Assembly (NCBI GenBank): GCA_022432975.1
Contig: CM039510.1
Coordinates: forward strand, 7,885,387 to 7,949,386
Reading direction: 5' to 3'
Source: Begonia masoniana
Lineage: Eukaryota > Streptophyta > Magnoliopsida > Cucurbitales > Begoniaceae
DNA length: 64,000 nt
The notes beneath the pieces are model-generated. The model saw nothing but the letters and a program-made list of their open reading frames with translations, was not told the DNA's origin and ran no database searches. Shown here piece by piece: positions 52,662 through 64,000 of this stretch. The first letter of the stretch is position 1. Each line of letters starts with the position of its first letter. The translations under genes and the position numbers were made by a program.

Positions 52662-54274
52662 GTAAGTTATTGGAGTAGTGTGTGTTAAGTTAATAGTGAA
52701 ATAAAAATGAAGGATGAGTGAAGGGGAAAGAGATGTCTCACGTGGGAGGGGTGAGGATATGGATTACTTTACAAAATTTAAAAATTTGGTGGAAAAAAAT
52801 TTAAAGAGGAAAAGTTAGATATTTTAAAAGATGAAAATGTGAGGTTAGAAAGACAAAAGGTGATCATCTTCTTCCTCCCTCCCACGAAATTTCAGCACCT
52901 TGGAGAGCTTCTTCTTTCTTCATTTCTTCAAGTTTTTAGTAAAGAATCAAGATTAGTTTTGAATGGATTTTATGTTGCATGCACATAGGTAGTGGTTCTT
53001 GATGTTTTTAGTGAAATTTAGTGAGGTTTAGAGGAATTTGGAAACTCTAATGGTGGAAGCTCCAAAATTTCTTTTTCTTGCTGGTTTTTCTTAACACTTT
53101 TGGTGGTTTAGACATTAGATAGGATGGTTTAGGTTAATTAGGTAGATAGATTAGAGATTTGGTTGAAATTGGTGAAAAATCAGTTTTGGGAACATAAGTC
53201 GCCGATTCTTTTTTTTTTGTGGATTTTGATCGGCCATATTGTTTGGTAGCTAAAATGGTTTAATTCAATGGATAGTAGACATGTAGAGGTTTACGGAATT
53301 GGGTGGATCGTTGTAATCCGATGAAAAACGAGTAAGTTATGACCGATTGAAGTTTGGACATTGAAAATGGAGGAAAAATCAAATTTTTGGGATTTATGCT
53401 TTAAAAATTGGTTAAGTTGTTGTTAGATTTAGTTTAGTCATTCCTTAGAATTCCTAGAGAGTTACTAAGTGATTTTTCTCCTTAATATGCTAGGTTAACG
53501 AGCGAGCGATTTGTGTACTCGGATTAACTGAATACGTGCGGAGAATCCAGGTAAGTAGAGGATGTTTGTGTTTTGCCTTCGGGCCTACACCATTGAACGG
53601 TACGGAATTGTTTGTTTGTTTGGTTGCTTTGTTTTGTTTTATGGTTAAGCATTTGTGTGGCATGCATCATTGTTTTCGAATTACGAAAAATGAGTTTTGA
53701 TCATAGTTTTGATGTGTGAGCTTGTAACGTAAAAAGATAAGAAAAGATTGCAACGTGGTTTCGAGTAAAGTTGCCTTGTCAGGGAGTAGTGCTTGTGTAG
53801 CACCTTGTGAGGGTCTCTATGAGAGATGCACCGTGGTTTCAAGTAGAGTCGTCTCGTTGGGGAGTAGTGCTTGTGTAGCACCTCGCAAGGCTCTATATGA
53901 GAGATACACTGCTGAAGATATGTAATGTATTGAGAGTATGAACGCCTAGTCGGGGAGTAGTGCTTGTGTAGTACCTCGAGAGGGTTCTATGATTGAAGGG
54001 AAAAGTGAAAGATTAATGAATTGAGAACAACAAAGCGAATAGAAACTGCATGTGTTAGGGGTTGAGTATGCATTGTATTTCTACATTCATTATTCCCTAC
54101 TTGCTAAGCATTAGACTTACATTTTTGTGTTCTATGGTGTAGGTGACGACGAGATAGCAGGTGAGCTAGTTGAGGGAGACCAGGGTTAGGACGCAGTCGG
54201 CGACGTATGTGGCATGTCGGTGCGGGCAATTGTCAGGGCGCCTTGACCATGGTATTGCTGGGAGGCGGGTTGGA
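52662..54274 (+). mobile_element. Gypsy-type LTR fragment, part 1 (interrupted)
   Basis: Plus-sense LTR body resembling the reverse complement of 36,100-38,500. Shared blocks include the GGATAGTAGACATGTAGAGG region (53,272) and the CTTCGGGCCTA region (53,577). It continues beyond the inserted solo LTR at 56,661-56,920, where it is truncated as in copy A. Three GTGCTTGTGTAGCAC-type hairpins lie at 53,789, 53,867 and 53,960. Confidence 0.65.
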
Positions 54275-56655
54275 TGTAACACCCGAGAATTTTTCCTCAG
54301 TTTAATTAATCGAAAGAATTGGAGAGAAAATAATAAAAAGGTAAAGTAATTAAAAAATGAATATATTGGTTGAACTAAAATGTTTATTAATTAGGTTCGT
54401 GAAATTAAACCGTGAGTTATAATTAGGAACGAGATTTAACGAAATTCGGAATGGTTGAAAGTACGGGAGGGCAAAACGGTAAATGAAATTTGTATTAATG
54501 TTAAGAGGAATTATAATTATAATTATTATAATTATTATTATTATTATTATTATTAATAATAAAAACTAAAACAACAGAATAGCCGAAGCTATTCTGTTGT
54601 TTGAACACCCGAGCCCCGAGAGCAGAACGGAGAGGGGGAGAGCCGTGCGACGCCCTCCGACGACAACCACCGCCGTTCACCGGCGTTCTCCGGCCAGACG
54701 GCGGCGACAAGCGTACTCCGGCCCATCTCTGCGCACAAACCGAACGGTAAGCTCGATTTTGCCCTGTTTTCGATTCGATTTAGGGCCGTGAAGGACGAGC
54801 TCGATTGAGCTCTGATTTCCGACAGCTTTTGGCCGTTCTTGGTGTCAAATGACCGGGCTTAGGCCGGCGAAGGTCGCCTGGCCGTGTTGTGCTCGAATTG
54901 AGCGAAAAATCAGAATGCCCTATTTTGGCATTTCGGGTTTCGTGTGTGTATCCTTGAAATTTTGATTTGTTTAGGCTAATTGAGGCTAATTGTGGTCGAT
55001 TGGTGAGAAAATGGGTAGAATTTGATGAAAAATTGAAAAGGGGGAAAATTTCCAGTAAAGGGCAGATTCGGGTTTTTGGATTTTTGACCTAGCTAAAGTT
55101 GTTTGTTTTAAAATTCCTTTTGGCAGGTTAAAATAGGCTATTAGAGGAGTATGTGGCCGCTGGAATCGTTCGATTCCGATAACCGACGCAAAAGTTACGC
55201 GCGTTTGAAGTTTTGGTTCGGTTTTACCAAACCCGAATTAGTGGCCCGTTTAGTTAGATTTTAGTTGGATTATACTAGAAATAGTAGTTTGAGAGTAAAT
55301 TGGTGAATGTAAGCTTGATTTAATGAAGTGTGAATGTTTGTCATAGGTCGAGCCATTGGCGACGAGATGTGCCAAAACCAGCGAACTACGGACGATAGGT
55401 AAGTTCTCGTGATCTTCTCTGGCCGATTGGCCTACACCGTATGTCGATGTCGTCTCGAGGAACCTTGAGGATTTGTTTGTTTAAATCGTTTTGGTTTGGG
55501 TAGTTAGGATTAGTTATTTTATATGTTGTTTGTTTATCGTCTTGATGGTACATATTTGTTTGTTTATCGTCTTGATGGTACACATGTGATTGTTTACTTT
55601 ATTGTTTATATTGAACTGTTCATGCATCATGGTTTTAAAACGACATGAAAATGAATTTACGCACGGATTTCATGAAAAGAACATGCATTGTAAAGGCAAG
55701 TAAAGTATCACAGTAAACAACCATGACATGGGGTTATCGGGGATGAGGTTCAGACCTGGCGTTCCGTGGTGAGCGGGTTTTCCTCCCTTCAGATGGTGTG
55801 GGCTGTCTAACCGCTGGACGTGCCCTATCCATCTGTCGAGCGTTTCCGATAACCATAGACTGACACGTACTGATATATGCATTGACATTGACGGTTTTCA
55901 TAGCATTGAGCATACATGATCATGCATTAGCATTTACGTAGAACTTGCTGAGATTTTTATCTCATAGGTGTCTTTATGGTGTAGGTGATTACGAGGAAAC
56001 AAGTGAGGATGAGATTCCTCCTCCTGAGACATGAGTTCAGTTGACGAAGGATGGCTGCGGTGGTGTGCTGGCGCAGTCGATGCTTAACCTGACCCGTGGG
56101 ATGTACGTATGTGTTTTGAGGACATTAGGGTGTTTTGGGTTAATGATGGATTAGTTAGATGAAAATTGTATAGTAGAACATAATAGGATGCTTGTTTCTG
56201 GTTAGCTGATAGTTGATAGGTTTATGTTTTGAGGTTTTGGAAACTTATTTTATAAACTGCTTTTGGAAAGTCTTTTATTTGAAACATACTGTACTGCTTG
56301 GAGTTTTATTTTGAACAGGAGGGATTGTTTAGTTTTTAAACGGATCCATGCAGTTTGTTTTCGTGAAAACGTGTTTTATTTAACTATGTCTCGAGTCGTT
56401 TCGAGTGAGAGTATAGGGCGGTTTTACGTCGAATTGTATTGTGAAAAGTGTTATGTAGGTAAAAATTGTGTTAGTAAAATGGTGAGGTTGTACTTTGTAG
56501 GTGTTTGGGTAAGTATTGGTTTAAATAATTGTTTTGTAATTATTTTAAACGTTTTATTAAATTATTTTCCGCATAAACGCTAAGGATAAAGGAAAAAATG
56601 AAAATTTGTACGGTAAGTAAGGGTAAAATAAGGGTACAGTGTTAGGGTCGTGACA
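54275..56655 (+). mobile_element. Solo gypsy-type LTR with TTGGA TSD
   Basis: 2,381 bp, TGTAACACCCGAGAATTTTT...GGGTCGTGACA, flanked by perfect TTGGA (54,270-54,274 and 56,656-56,660). Copy A has the uninterrupted site (GGCGGGTTGGATTTG near 190), proving the insertion and the LTR boundaries and showing that it arrived after the duplication. It belongs to the family of the solo LTR at 19,607-21,995 (shared central block), with a different 5' third. Contains an ATT microsatellite at 54,510-54,560. Confidence 0.96.
54505..54562. repeat. ATT/AAT microsatellite
   Basis: Imperfect run of ATT and AATTAT units within the solo LTR. Confidence 0.85.
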
Positions 56656-56924
56656 TTGGATTTGTATTTTGATTATGATGTTGGGTTGTAAATAGGTTAG
56701 GGAACTTTAGGTCTTTTGTTACATTTGGTTTTCAGGATTTTGTTTAAAAAAACAAAAACAAATTTAGCTGTTATACTGCTCGATTTTTCGTAAAGTAAAC
56801 GTCGTTTGTTTTCACCCATTTTCACGTTTTGTACGTATTTTACGCACGTTTTCCTACCGTTTTTGAGAGGTCGAAAAACCCAAAAATCGAGTCAAAATTT
56901 TATCGAAAATTATTTTAAACTTCA

Positions 56925-57912
56925 TATAGTATCGCGGCTTAGTGATCTTCACTGCCGCGACATCGCACACAATTCATCACGGCACCAAGTCAAATCGTTG
57001 CATATCTGGTTTGTCGAAAAAGCTCGATCTTTTGTAATTTTGGGACACAATATGATGTTTACTCATATCTGAATCAATTTTAATCATTTCCATGCAACAT
57101 ATTTGGTTATTAGTTTATGAACTCAAATTCGATATTAGAAAAATCCAAATATGAATAAAACGATAAAAAATGTGATTTGCCCTTAAAGACCTCTAAGTAT
57201 AATCAATACAGAAGTGTTGAGAATCACGATATAAAGTCCATTCTTCATGTTTTCCCTTTCTCTTTAACGAGTGTCGCCTTCGATTTTGCCAAATGAATAA
57301 ATCAGGTTTTGGGAGAAAGAAATGCCTTACATCGTAAACTCTAGCCCACCAACAGAAAAGTCTATCATACTCACTTTTGGATTGTTATAACTATATTTAA
57401 ATGTGAAATGGCGTAACATTATCTTAAAACAAGTTAAGTTATATAAGATGCTCCAGGTTAAATTTAAATTTATAATCGCCACCGGTCACGTTAAAACAAC
57501 AGGTTTCTTAGTGACTATTCAACTCAAGAACGTATTCAGCTTTAAGTATATCAGGGTTTAGATTGCAAGAAGAGAGATCTTGGGGAAAATGAGAATCATG
57601 TAATGCTTTCTCCTCATTTTTTTAACAAAAAATATGTAATAAAGCCGACACAACATTAGGAGTAATGGGATGAATCATGCTATGTTGTGTTGATCATTGA
57701 CGCAAATATGTCCTTCAACTTCTTCATTGTACAAAATGAGTACACATTTTAAAAGCTACAAGATGGAAACTTCAATGGAAGAAAATATAGAATGAATTGT
57801 TGTGTAAGCCCCCTCATTATTTACTTTTAGAGCCACCCTTTTTAGATATTGCTTCTCGGTGAAAATGCCGAATAGACGAATTATCTTTCAGTTCAAGCGA
57901 GTTGATGAACAG
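56925..57912. other. 3' flank of WRKY pseudogene B
   Basis: Counterpart of 459-1,449, differing by a handful of substitutions. No gene seen. Confidence 0.5.
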
Positions 57913-59321
57913 CTAATTGTCGTCGTTCATGGCGTCGCTCACTCGATCATTTACTCCAAAACTAGTTCCGATCAGCTGATGAGCTAAATTGCTCTCTTTG
58001 TTCATAAGTGAAGTGATTGCAGCCGCAACAGTCGCTTGGAATTTTGGGTCGACGCAATTGCAGTCCTAAGGTTGTTGTCCAATGATTGTTTTCCGTCTCC
58101 TTTCAAGGTCTGTTCATCCACGTTCTTAAGCCCAGGAAAAGGATTGGTTCCCATGAAATTTCCATTAAGATAACTTGATTTGCCTTGCCAACTTAAACCT
58201 GAAAACCCGATTGAATTCGAGGAATTAGAAATCGGGAAATGTGGGGAATCATACAAGTTTCTCGTGAGATCAAGAAGAATGTCTTTACATGGATAGTTGG
58301 AAATGATGTTGTTGATGGGTTTTGCAGGTTGAGAAGATGAGTTGAAGTTAGACGAAGATTCTGGAATTAGATTGCTCGAGTCTAACAAGGTAAAAGAAGC
58401 AGCTGCGGAAGCTGTTGAGTCCATGGCTGTTGCACCAACCGAAAGTGGATGATTATGATTTCCTTCATATGTTATTAAAATTGACATGTCTTCTAAGCAT
58501 CTTTGCACATGATAACAATGGAAAAATAATGAATTTTTTTTAACTCTCAAGCCCTAGAAACTTGGCAAGAAATCGCATATTGGTTTGACAATTTATGACG
58601 AGTTTGAAAGAACCTAATAACAACTTTTAATGTTTTATCTTAAGAAAGCAACTGAATTTTAGATGCAAAATGTCATGACGTAGAAAAAGACCGCAATATA
58701 AGTACCGAGAGAAGCGATCTGACCATCGAATTATGGTCTAATAAGTCATCTATTGCGGACCACTCAAATATCTTAGTTTGGGTGGTCGGACTTTTTTCAA
58801 GGGTTGGATTGCTCTTGGTATTTTTGATGTGGTCTCTTTCTAAGTCGTGACACGAAATTAGCGAGATATTTATCATTTGAACAAATGTTCGGTGAGGTTA
58901 TTTTGTAATTTACACCAAAAGCTATAGGACAAAAGATTGCTACTTTATAACTCATCAATGTCTTGTATTGAAGCTTGCCTGTTTCCTAACGGGGCATCCC
59001 GGAGCCACCGTGCAGCGGTAGTAGGCTCAAGGGCAAGTTTCCTTTTGCAATTTCCTGGCCATATATTCTCCATTGACAACCATTGTTCATCTGAATAATT
59101 GTTCACAATAATTCTGTGAGTGTTTCTCATATTTAGTAAATGCATGAAGTTTAAGTGAAATTAATTTATGAAAATCTCAATGTGGCTGCTTCACATCTAG
59201 CTCTAACCGTAGCCCTAGCTTTTCTATTTGGATGGAAGGCAACATGAGAGGAAATTCCAGGCAATTCAGCCCTCATCTGAAGTTTGTTTTGCTCCATTGA
59301 TATAGAACTTATCACTTCTTC

Positions 59322-61342
59322 TGTGACGACCCCCGACCCGATCGGGGTCGACGAGCCTCACTCTGGACATTTTAAAATAAACGTGGACTATTTTTTTTGA
59401 ACTTTTACTTTTAAAACCTTGACACAGAGAAAACCTTCTCTGGAATTGAAGTTTGGATAAATGACAGAAGAAAAACAAGGTGACAGAATGCTTTGGACGT
59501 TTAGAAAAGAAAACAAAATGGATGACAAACATGCAGGGGAAGACTTAACAAAATAGGAGAAAGAAACTGGAAGTCATGTCGTGGAAGACTTACTGTGGAC
59601 AGCAGAAGCCGTGGACGTTTAAAACAAAGACAAAATTTGTGGACAATCAGAAGACGTTGACGTTTAAAATCAAAGACAGAATCTGTGGACAAATAGAAGC
59701 TGTGGACCTTTAAAATCAAAGACAGAATATGTGGACAAACAGGAGCTGTGGACGTTTAAAATCAAAGACAGAATCTGTGAACAAACAGAAGCTGTGGACG
59801 TTTAAAATCAAGGACATAATGGATGACAGAATTGAAAACAGAATGGACGACAGAATTGAAAGACATAATGGACTTTGGACATTTAAAAATAATAGGCAGA
59901 ATAGACGACTAACACTTAGCCAAATACTTGAAACTATTACTCGACGGGCGAGTACTGTGGACAACTGCAGAACTAGACTACTGTTTTAAGGAACAGCGTG
60001 GACGACTATTTTCAAAGGGCAGCGTGGACAACTGTTTTAAAGAACAGCGTGGACAAACGTTTTTACAGAACAAAATGGGCAACTATTTTTGAAGGCAGAA
60101 TGGACGACAGTTTTAAAGAGCAACACCTCACCGATCGATCTGCTACCACAGCCGATCGATCGGCTACCTCTCTGTTTGACAGTTTACATCACTTGACACA
60201 AAAACTTTAAACTTCAAAAACCCGATTCAAAACATAGTTTTAAAATATCAACACAAAGTCTGTACACAGTTTTCAAATCTCAGAAGCTGTACAGAACTTG
60301 TCATAAACTTCAAGAATTCACTAAACAGAAAGTGTAAAAACATAAACACTTCACTCTCTCTGGTCAGAAATGTGTCTAGCTACCGCAACTACCCCCGAAA
60401 GCTCGTGCCACCAACCACCTATTTGTTGGCCTGAGGTACAAAGTCCTCATTCACGGGATCCGTACCTACAACAGGAGTTCAACTATGAGCCTAGAGCTCA
60501 GTAAGAACATACAATGCAGTGATGCATAATGTTATGCATGAACTTTTGAAATACATGAACATTACTTTATATTACGTCGAGTGCACAGAAGATATAAGTG
60601 AGGCTTATAGAGGAACTGGCGCAACAGAAATGCACTATCAGGCACTATGCACTATCAGGCACATCACAGGCAGTCACGACAAGACATAACAGGTTTTGCC
60701 GGGTTCCAGGGAAGGACAAAGTACATGGAGTCCTTGGCGAGGACGGTTTTACAGGAGTCCCAGGGAAGGACAAGAACAGGATGCCAGTCCTCGTCCCACA
60801 CTTAACCGTACATTACATTACATGTTTTATCTTTCTTAACTTCAAACCGTGTGCAGAAAATATTTGCATGACTTTTAGAGAAAATGTGTATGCATGAACA
60901 TTTACGGTGCTTGAACATAACATAGACAGGCGACAGAATAACAAAGCAAGACATAAAATAAAACACATCTCACGTAGAACATAACCTATGACCTAACTAC
61001 CCGACAACCAGAACTTAGTACCTCCGTGATGTGGGGCCTTAAGGGCCAACCTACGCGCATGAACTTACCTGTTGTCCATGAGTTGCAGCTTTGATCGTAA
61101 GTCCTCAGTGATCCACAAATCTACATCATGCACGATCAGACATTAACCCTAAAACTTCAAGAAAACTAACATTTAACTTGTCCAAACTCGTTAACTTTAG
61201 TAAATGACTACCTTAGGCAGCGAAATAAAAAGAAACTGAGGAGATCGGAGGAGTTTCGATGGTCGTTCGTCGTCTGGGAGAGAGAATGCAGAGAGGAGTG
61301 GAGAGAAACAGAGAAGAGAAATGAGGAGGGTTTCACGTAGAG

Positions 61343-61390
<48 letters not shown>

Positions 61391-61606
61391 GCTTGGCTTC
61401 TTCAACAAGCATGGACACTTGACTCTCATCCATTAGCTTCCTCCCACCAACCTTAATTCCTACCTAAATTGCTCCTCCATTAGTTTTCTAACTAATGATT
61501 TGTTTTGGTTACACTTTTGTTTAGTTACATTCTTATATTAATATAAACCTAATCTCGTTCGATAATTCGAGGGATAATTTCCTGGCCAAAAATGCTGGGT
61601 GTTACA
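59322..61606 (-). mobile_element. Solo gypsy-type LTR in WRKY exon 3, copy B
   Basis: 2,285 bp with the same TCTTC TSD (59,317-59,321 and 61,607-61,611) and position as 15,011-17,363. A G-run of copy A is replaced by a GA microsatellite at about 61,350-61,388. The 16-bp palindrome AGCCGATCGATCGGCT is kept near 60,150. Confidence 0.95.
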
Positions 61607-61969
61607 TCTTCGCTCTTCTGTTCTTTATCTTCATCTTTTTTCTCTAAACTTTCATAATTTAAGCTCAATGTCAAGCCTAAGTCGGTCTCTCGGGTTGACG
61701 GAGAGAATTGTTTCCGGCCGTCAACAATGGATGCTTTGAGTATTGTGTTCGGCTCGTCGAATTCGATCTGATCATCACGGAGAAACAACACCCGTTTTAA
61801 ATCCTACAAAATTGAAAATAAAAACTGTGAAATCAAAGGCAGGAGAATAAAAGATAGTCCGTATTGATTACCTTTTCTTGGCTATTTTGCTGAATTGCTG
61901 AGAATTTCATTTGAAGATCATAATAGTCTTTCATAGTCTTTCCCACTACCTTCTTCAACCAATTATTTT

Positions 61970-62105
<136 letters not shown>

Positions 62106-62199
62106 TATAGAATAGCCATGCTTTTTCCATATATTAGGTTAATATTAAAAGCCTCTCCTGCCTTCATGTTCTCACGCAAGGACACTTCAACCATGGATA

Positions 62200-62470
<271 letters not shown>

Positions 62471-62860
62471 TTGAGTGAGAGATCGACCTCCATACCTCTT
62501 CTCGTCTCTTCCCTCTGAACAAGACAACCAAAAATATTTGGAGAGAGAAAGAGAGGCGTCAAAGTCAACACACTCGTTTCATATTATTAGATAGAGAAAG
62601 ACACATCTTGAATTGGTCTTTCATTAGCCTCTAAATATAAGTTTTAAGGAATTAAAAAAATACAATATTCACATTTACAAGAATCATTATGCAATTTAAT
62701 AACAATAGAGTGAGTTAGACGTCCTAATCATCCTCTATAATCAAGCCTTATCTTGACCTCAAAGTACAATTTTACCCTTCTAAATGACAGCTTTAATAAC
62801 AATGGCTATAGGTTTTTTTGACTTTTCATACCACAAATTTGGTAATCACGGTAAAGATTA
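62471..62860. repeat. Local duplication of WRKY exon-1/upstream segment, unit 1
   Basis: 390 bp matching 63,011-63,404. It contains an unfused start codon (ATG at 62,493) encoding MEVDLSLK, then the ATC array. Unit 2 retains the rest of exon 1. Confidence 0.9.
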
Positions 62861-63010
62861 TTCTACTCTCCGACTCCCGCTTCGGCCACCTCTTAAGCGT
62901 CGGCAAGGGGTTGTTGTTTCGGTTTTTGACCGTCTACGTCGAAGACTGCCTTATGAACTTCGCCATCTTCTTCTGCTTTCTCTGATTGTGCTGCTTCTTT
63001 ATGATCTGTC

Positions 63011-63404
63011 TTGAGTGAGAGATCGACCTCCCATACCTCTTCTCGTCTCTTCCCTCTGAACAAGACAACCAAAAATATTTGGTGGAGAGAGAAGAGAGGC
63101 GTCAAAGTCAACACACTCGTTTCATATTATTAGATAGAGAAAGACACATCTTGAATTGGTCTTTCATTAGCCTCTAAATATAAGTTTTAAGGAATTAAAA
63201 AAATACAATATTCACATTTTACAAGAATCATTATGCAATTTAATAACAATATAGTGAGTTAGACGTCCTAATCATCCTCTATAATCAAGCCTTATCTTGA
63301 CCTCAAAGTACAATTTTACCCTTCTAAATGACAGCTTTAATAACAATGGCTATAGGTTTTTTTGACTTTTCATACCACAAATTTGGTAATCACGGTAAAG
63401 ATTA
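63011..63404. repeat. Local duplication of WRKY exon-1/upstream segment, unit 2
   Basis: 394 bp partner of 62,471-62,860, offset 540 bp. A C inserted on the plus strand (CTCCCATACC) shifts the frame at the start codon. Confidence 0.9.
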
Positions 63405-64000
63405 CTTTTTTAAAAAAGTATAATTTTTAAAAATTATAAATATATATTATTTCATTCATTTATTTTTATAGTGAAGCTACCATCATCTTCCATTAGAGGT
63501 ATCAAATAACCACTCTACAAACCCTCTTTTTTAATTTTTCAAGAGATACACAAACATTTAGAGAAAGAATTGCTCCGTAGATATGATTTTTATCGTATAT
63601 GTGAGGTTCGCATTCAAGTTTGAGATTATTGCTCGATGATAGTATATATTTCTCAATTTCACGACTTCATTGAAATTAAGATTTTTTTTAACACAACAAT
63701 TCAATTTAGCTTCTCGAATCCATCACAAGAGTTTTAGAACAATGTAGTTGTTGGATTAATCCTTAGAATATTTGTGATCGTTGGGGGTGAGTTGACCTAC
63801 AAAATACTCTCTCTATTTTGTTAGAAATTTGAATTTTTAACTTAAATTTTAATTTGATTAAAAACTCTATTGATCGTCTTTAAAATGGACTTTCTAGAGC
63901 ATAAATAATGTCAAATGAATTACGAGTTTTGACAGTACGTAAAATTCTTATACGGATTTAATTTTTTTGATGTTTAAATTCGAAACTCCTACCCATTTTA
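63405..64000. other. Upstream flank of WRKY pseudogene B
   Basis: Matches copy A from about 18,500 to 19,094; AT-rich, no gene seen. Confidence 0.5.

Overview
This is nuclear DNA from a flowering plant, most likely a eudicot. The evidence is the gene families seen: a group IIb WRKY pseudogene, a plant-type BAG protein with an IQ motif, plant Ty1/copia and Ty3/gypsy retrotransposons, and a Cassandra TRIM. I cannot name the species. The window is repeat-dominated. I find no intact host gene; almost everything is a transposon, a solo LTR, a satellite or a decayed gene. Many insertion boundaries are resolved to the base because 5-bp target-site duplications (TSDs) survive.

Layout. (1) 1-19,094 is copy A of a segmental duplication. 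It holds a minus-strand WRKY pseudogene. A 12.1-kb Sirevirus-like copia element (1,956-14,100) sits in its last exon, and a solo LTR (15,011-17,363) sits in its third exon. A Cassandra TRIM (12,180-13,003) is nested in the Sirevirus 3' LTR. (2) 19,607-21,995 is another solo LTR. (3) 22,001-27,330 is AT-rich and holds a fragmented copia RNase H, a solo-LTR-like insertion carrying a hAT-type MITE, and an unidentified gene fragment. (4) 27,345-39,845 is a decayed plus-strand FAD-dependent oxidoreductase gene broken by two related small-LTR retroelements. Both elements carry host-gene pieces: Element I (27,822-31,208) and Element II (32,301-39,106). (5) 40,135-50,249 is a stack of partial LTRs, a tRNA-like SINE candidate and a degenerate minus-strand Tekay/Del-type gypsy element. 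(6) 50,781-52,470 is a 26-bp satellite. (7) 54,077-64,000 is copy B of the duplication, in direct orientation, with its own private solo LTR (54,275-56,655), the same WRKY pseudogene, and an ATC microsatellite grown from 5 to 90 units.

The most interesting content is the Element I/II family. Each member has LTRs of about 260-300 bp, a tRNA-iMet primer-binding site, a polypurine tract and a perfect 5-bp TSD. A gag-like leader ORF begins about 15 nt after the primer site and is fused to captured host sequence. Element I encodes a continuous 342-residue frame that joins an IQ-BAG co-chaperone region, an HSP70 segment and a DnaJ segment, three parts of one chaperone cycle. Element II carries a RIO2-kinase C-lobe fused to an alpha-helical protein. 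The second theme is structured repeats inside LTR elements: 14-16-nt hairpins repeated every 24-30 nt in unrelated elements, and two different arrays with the same 26-bp period.

Nesting order and shared versus private mutations give a relative history. The WRKY gene died, with the exon-3 LTR in place, before the segment duplicated. The Sirevirus (copy A) and the 54.3-kb solo LTR (copy B) arrived afterwards.
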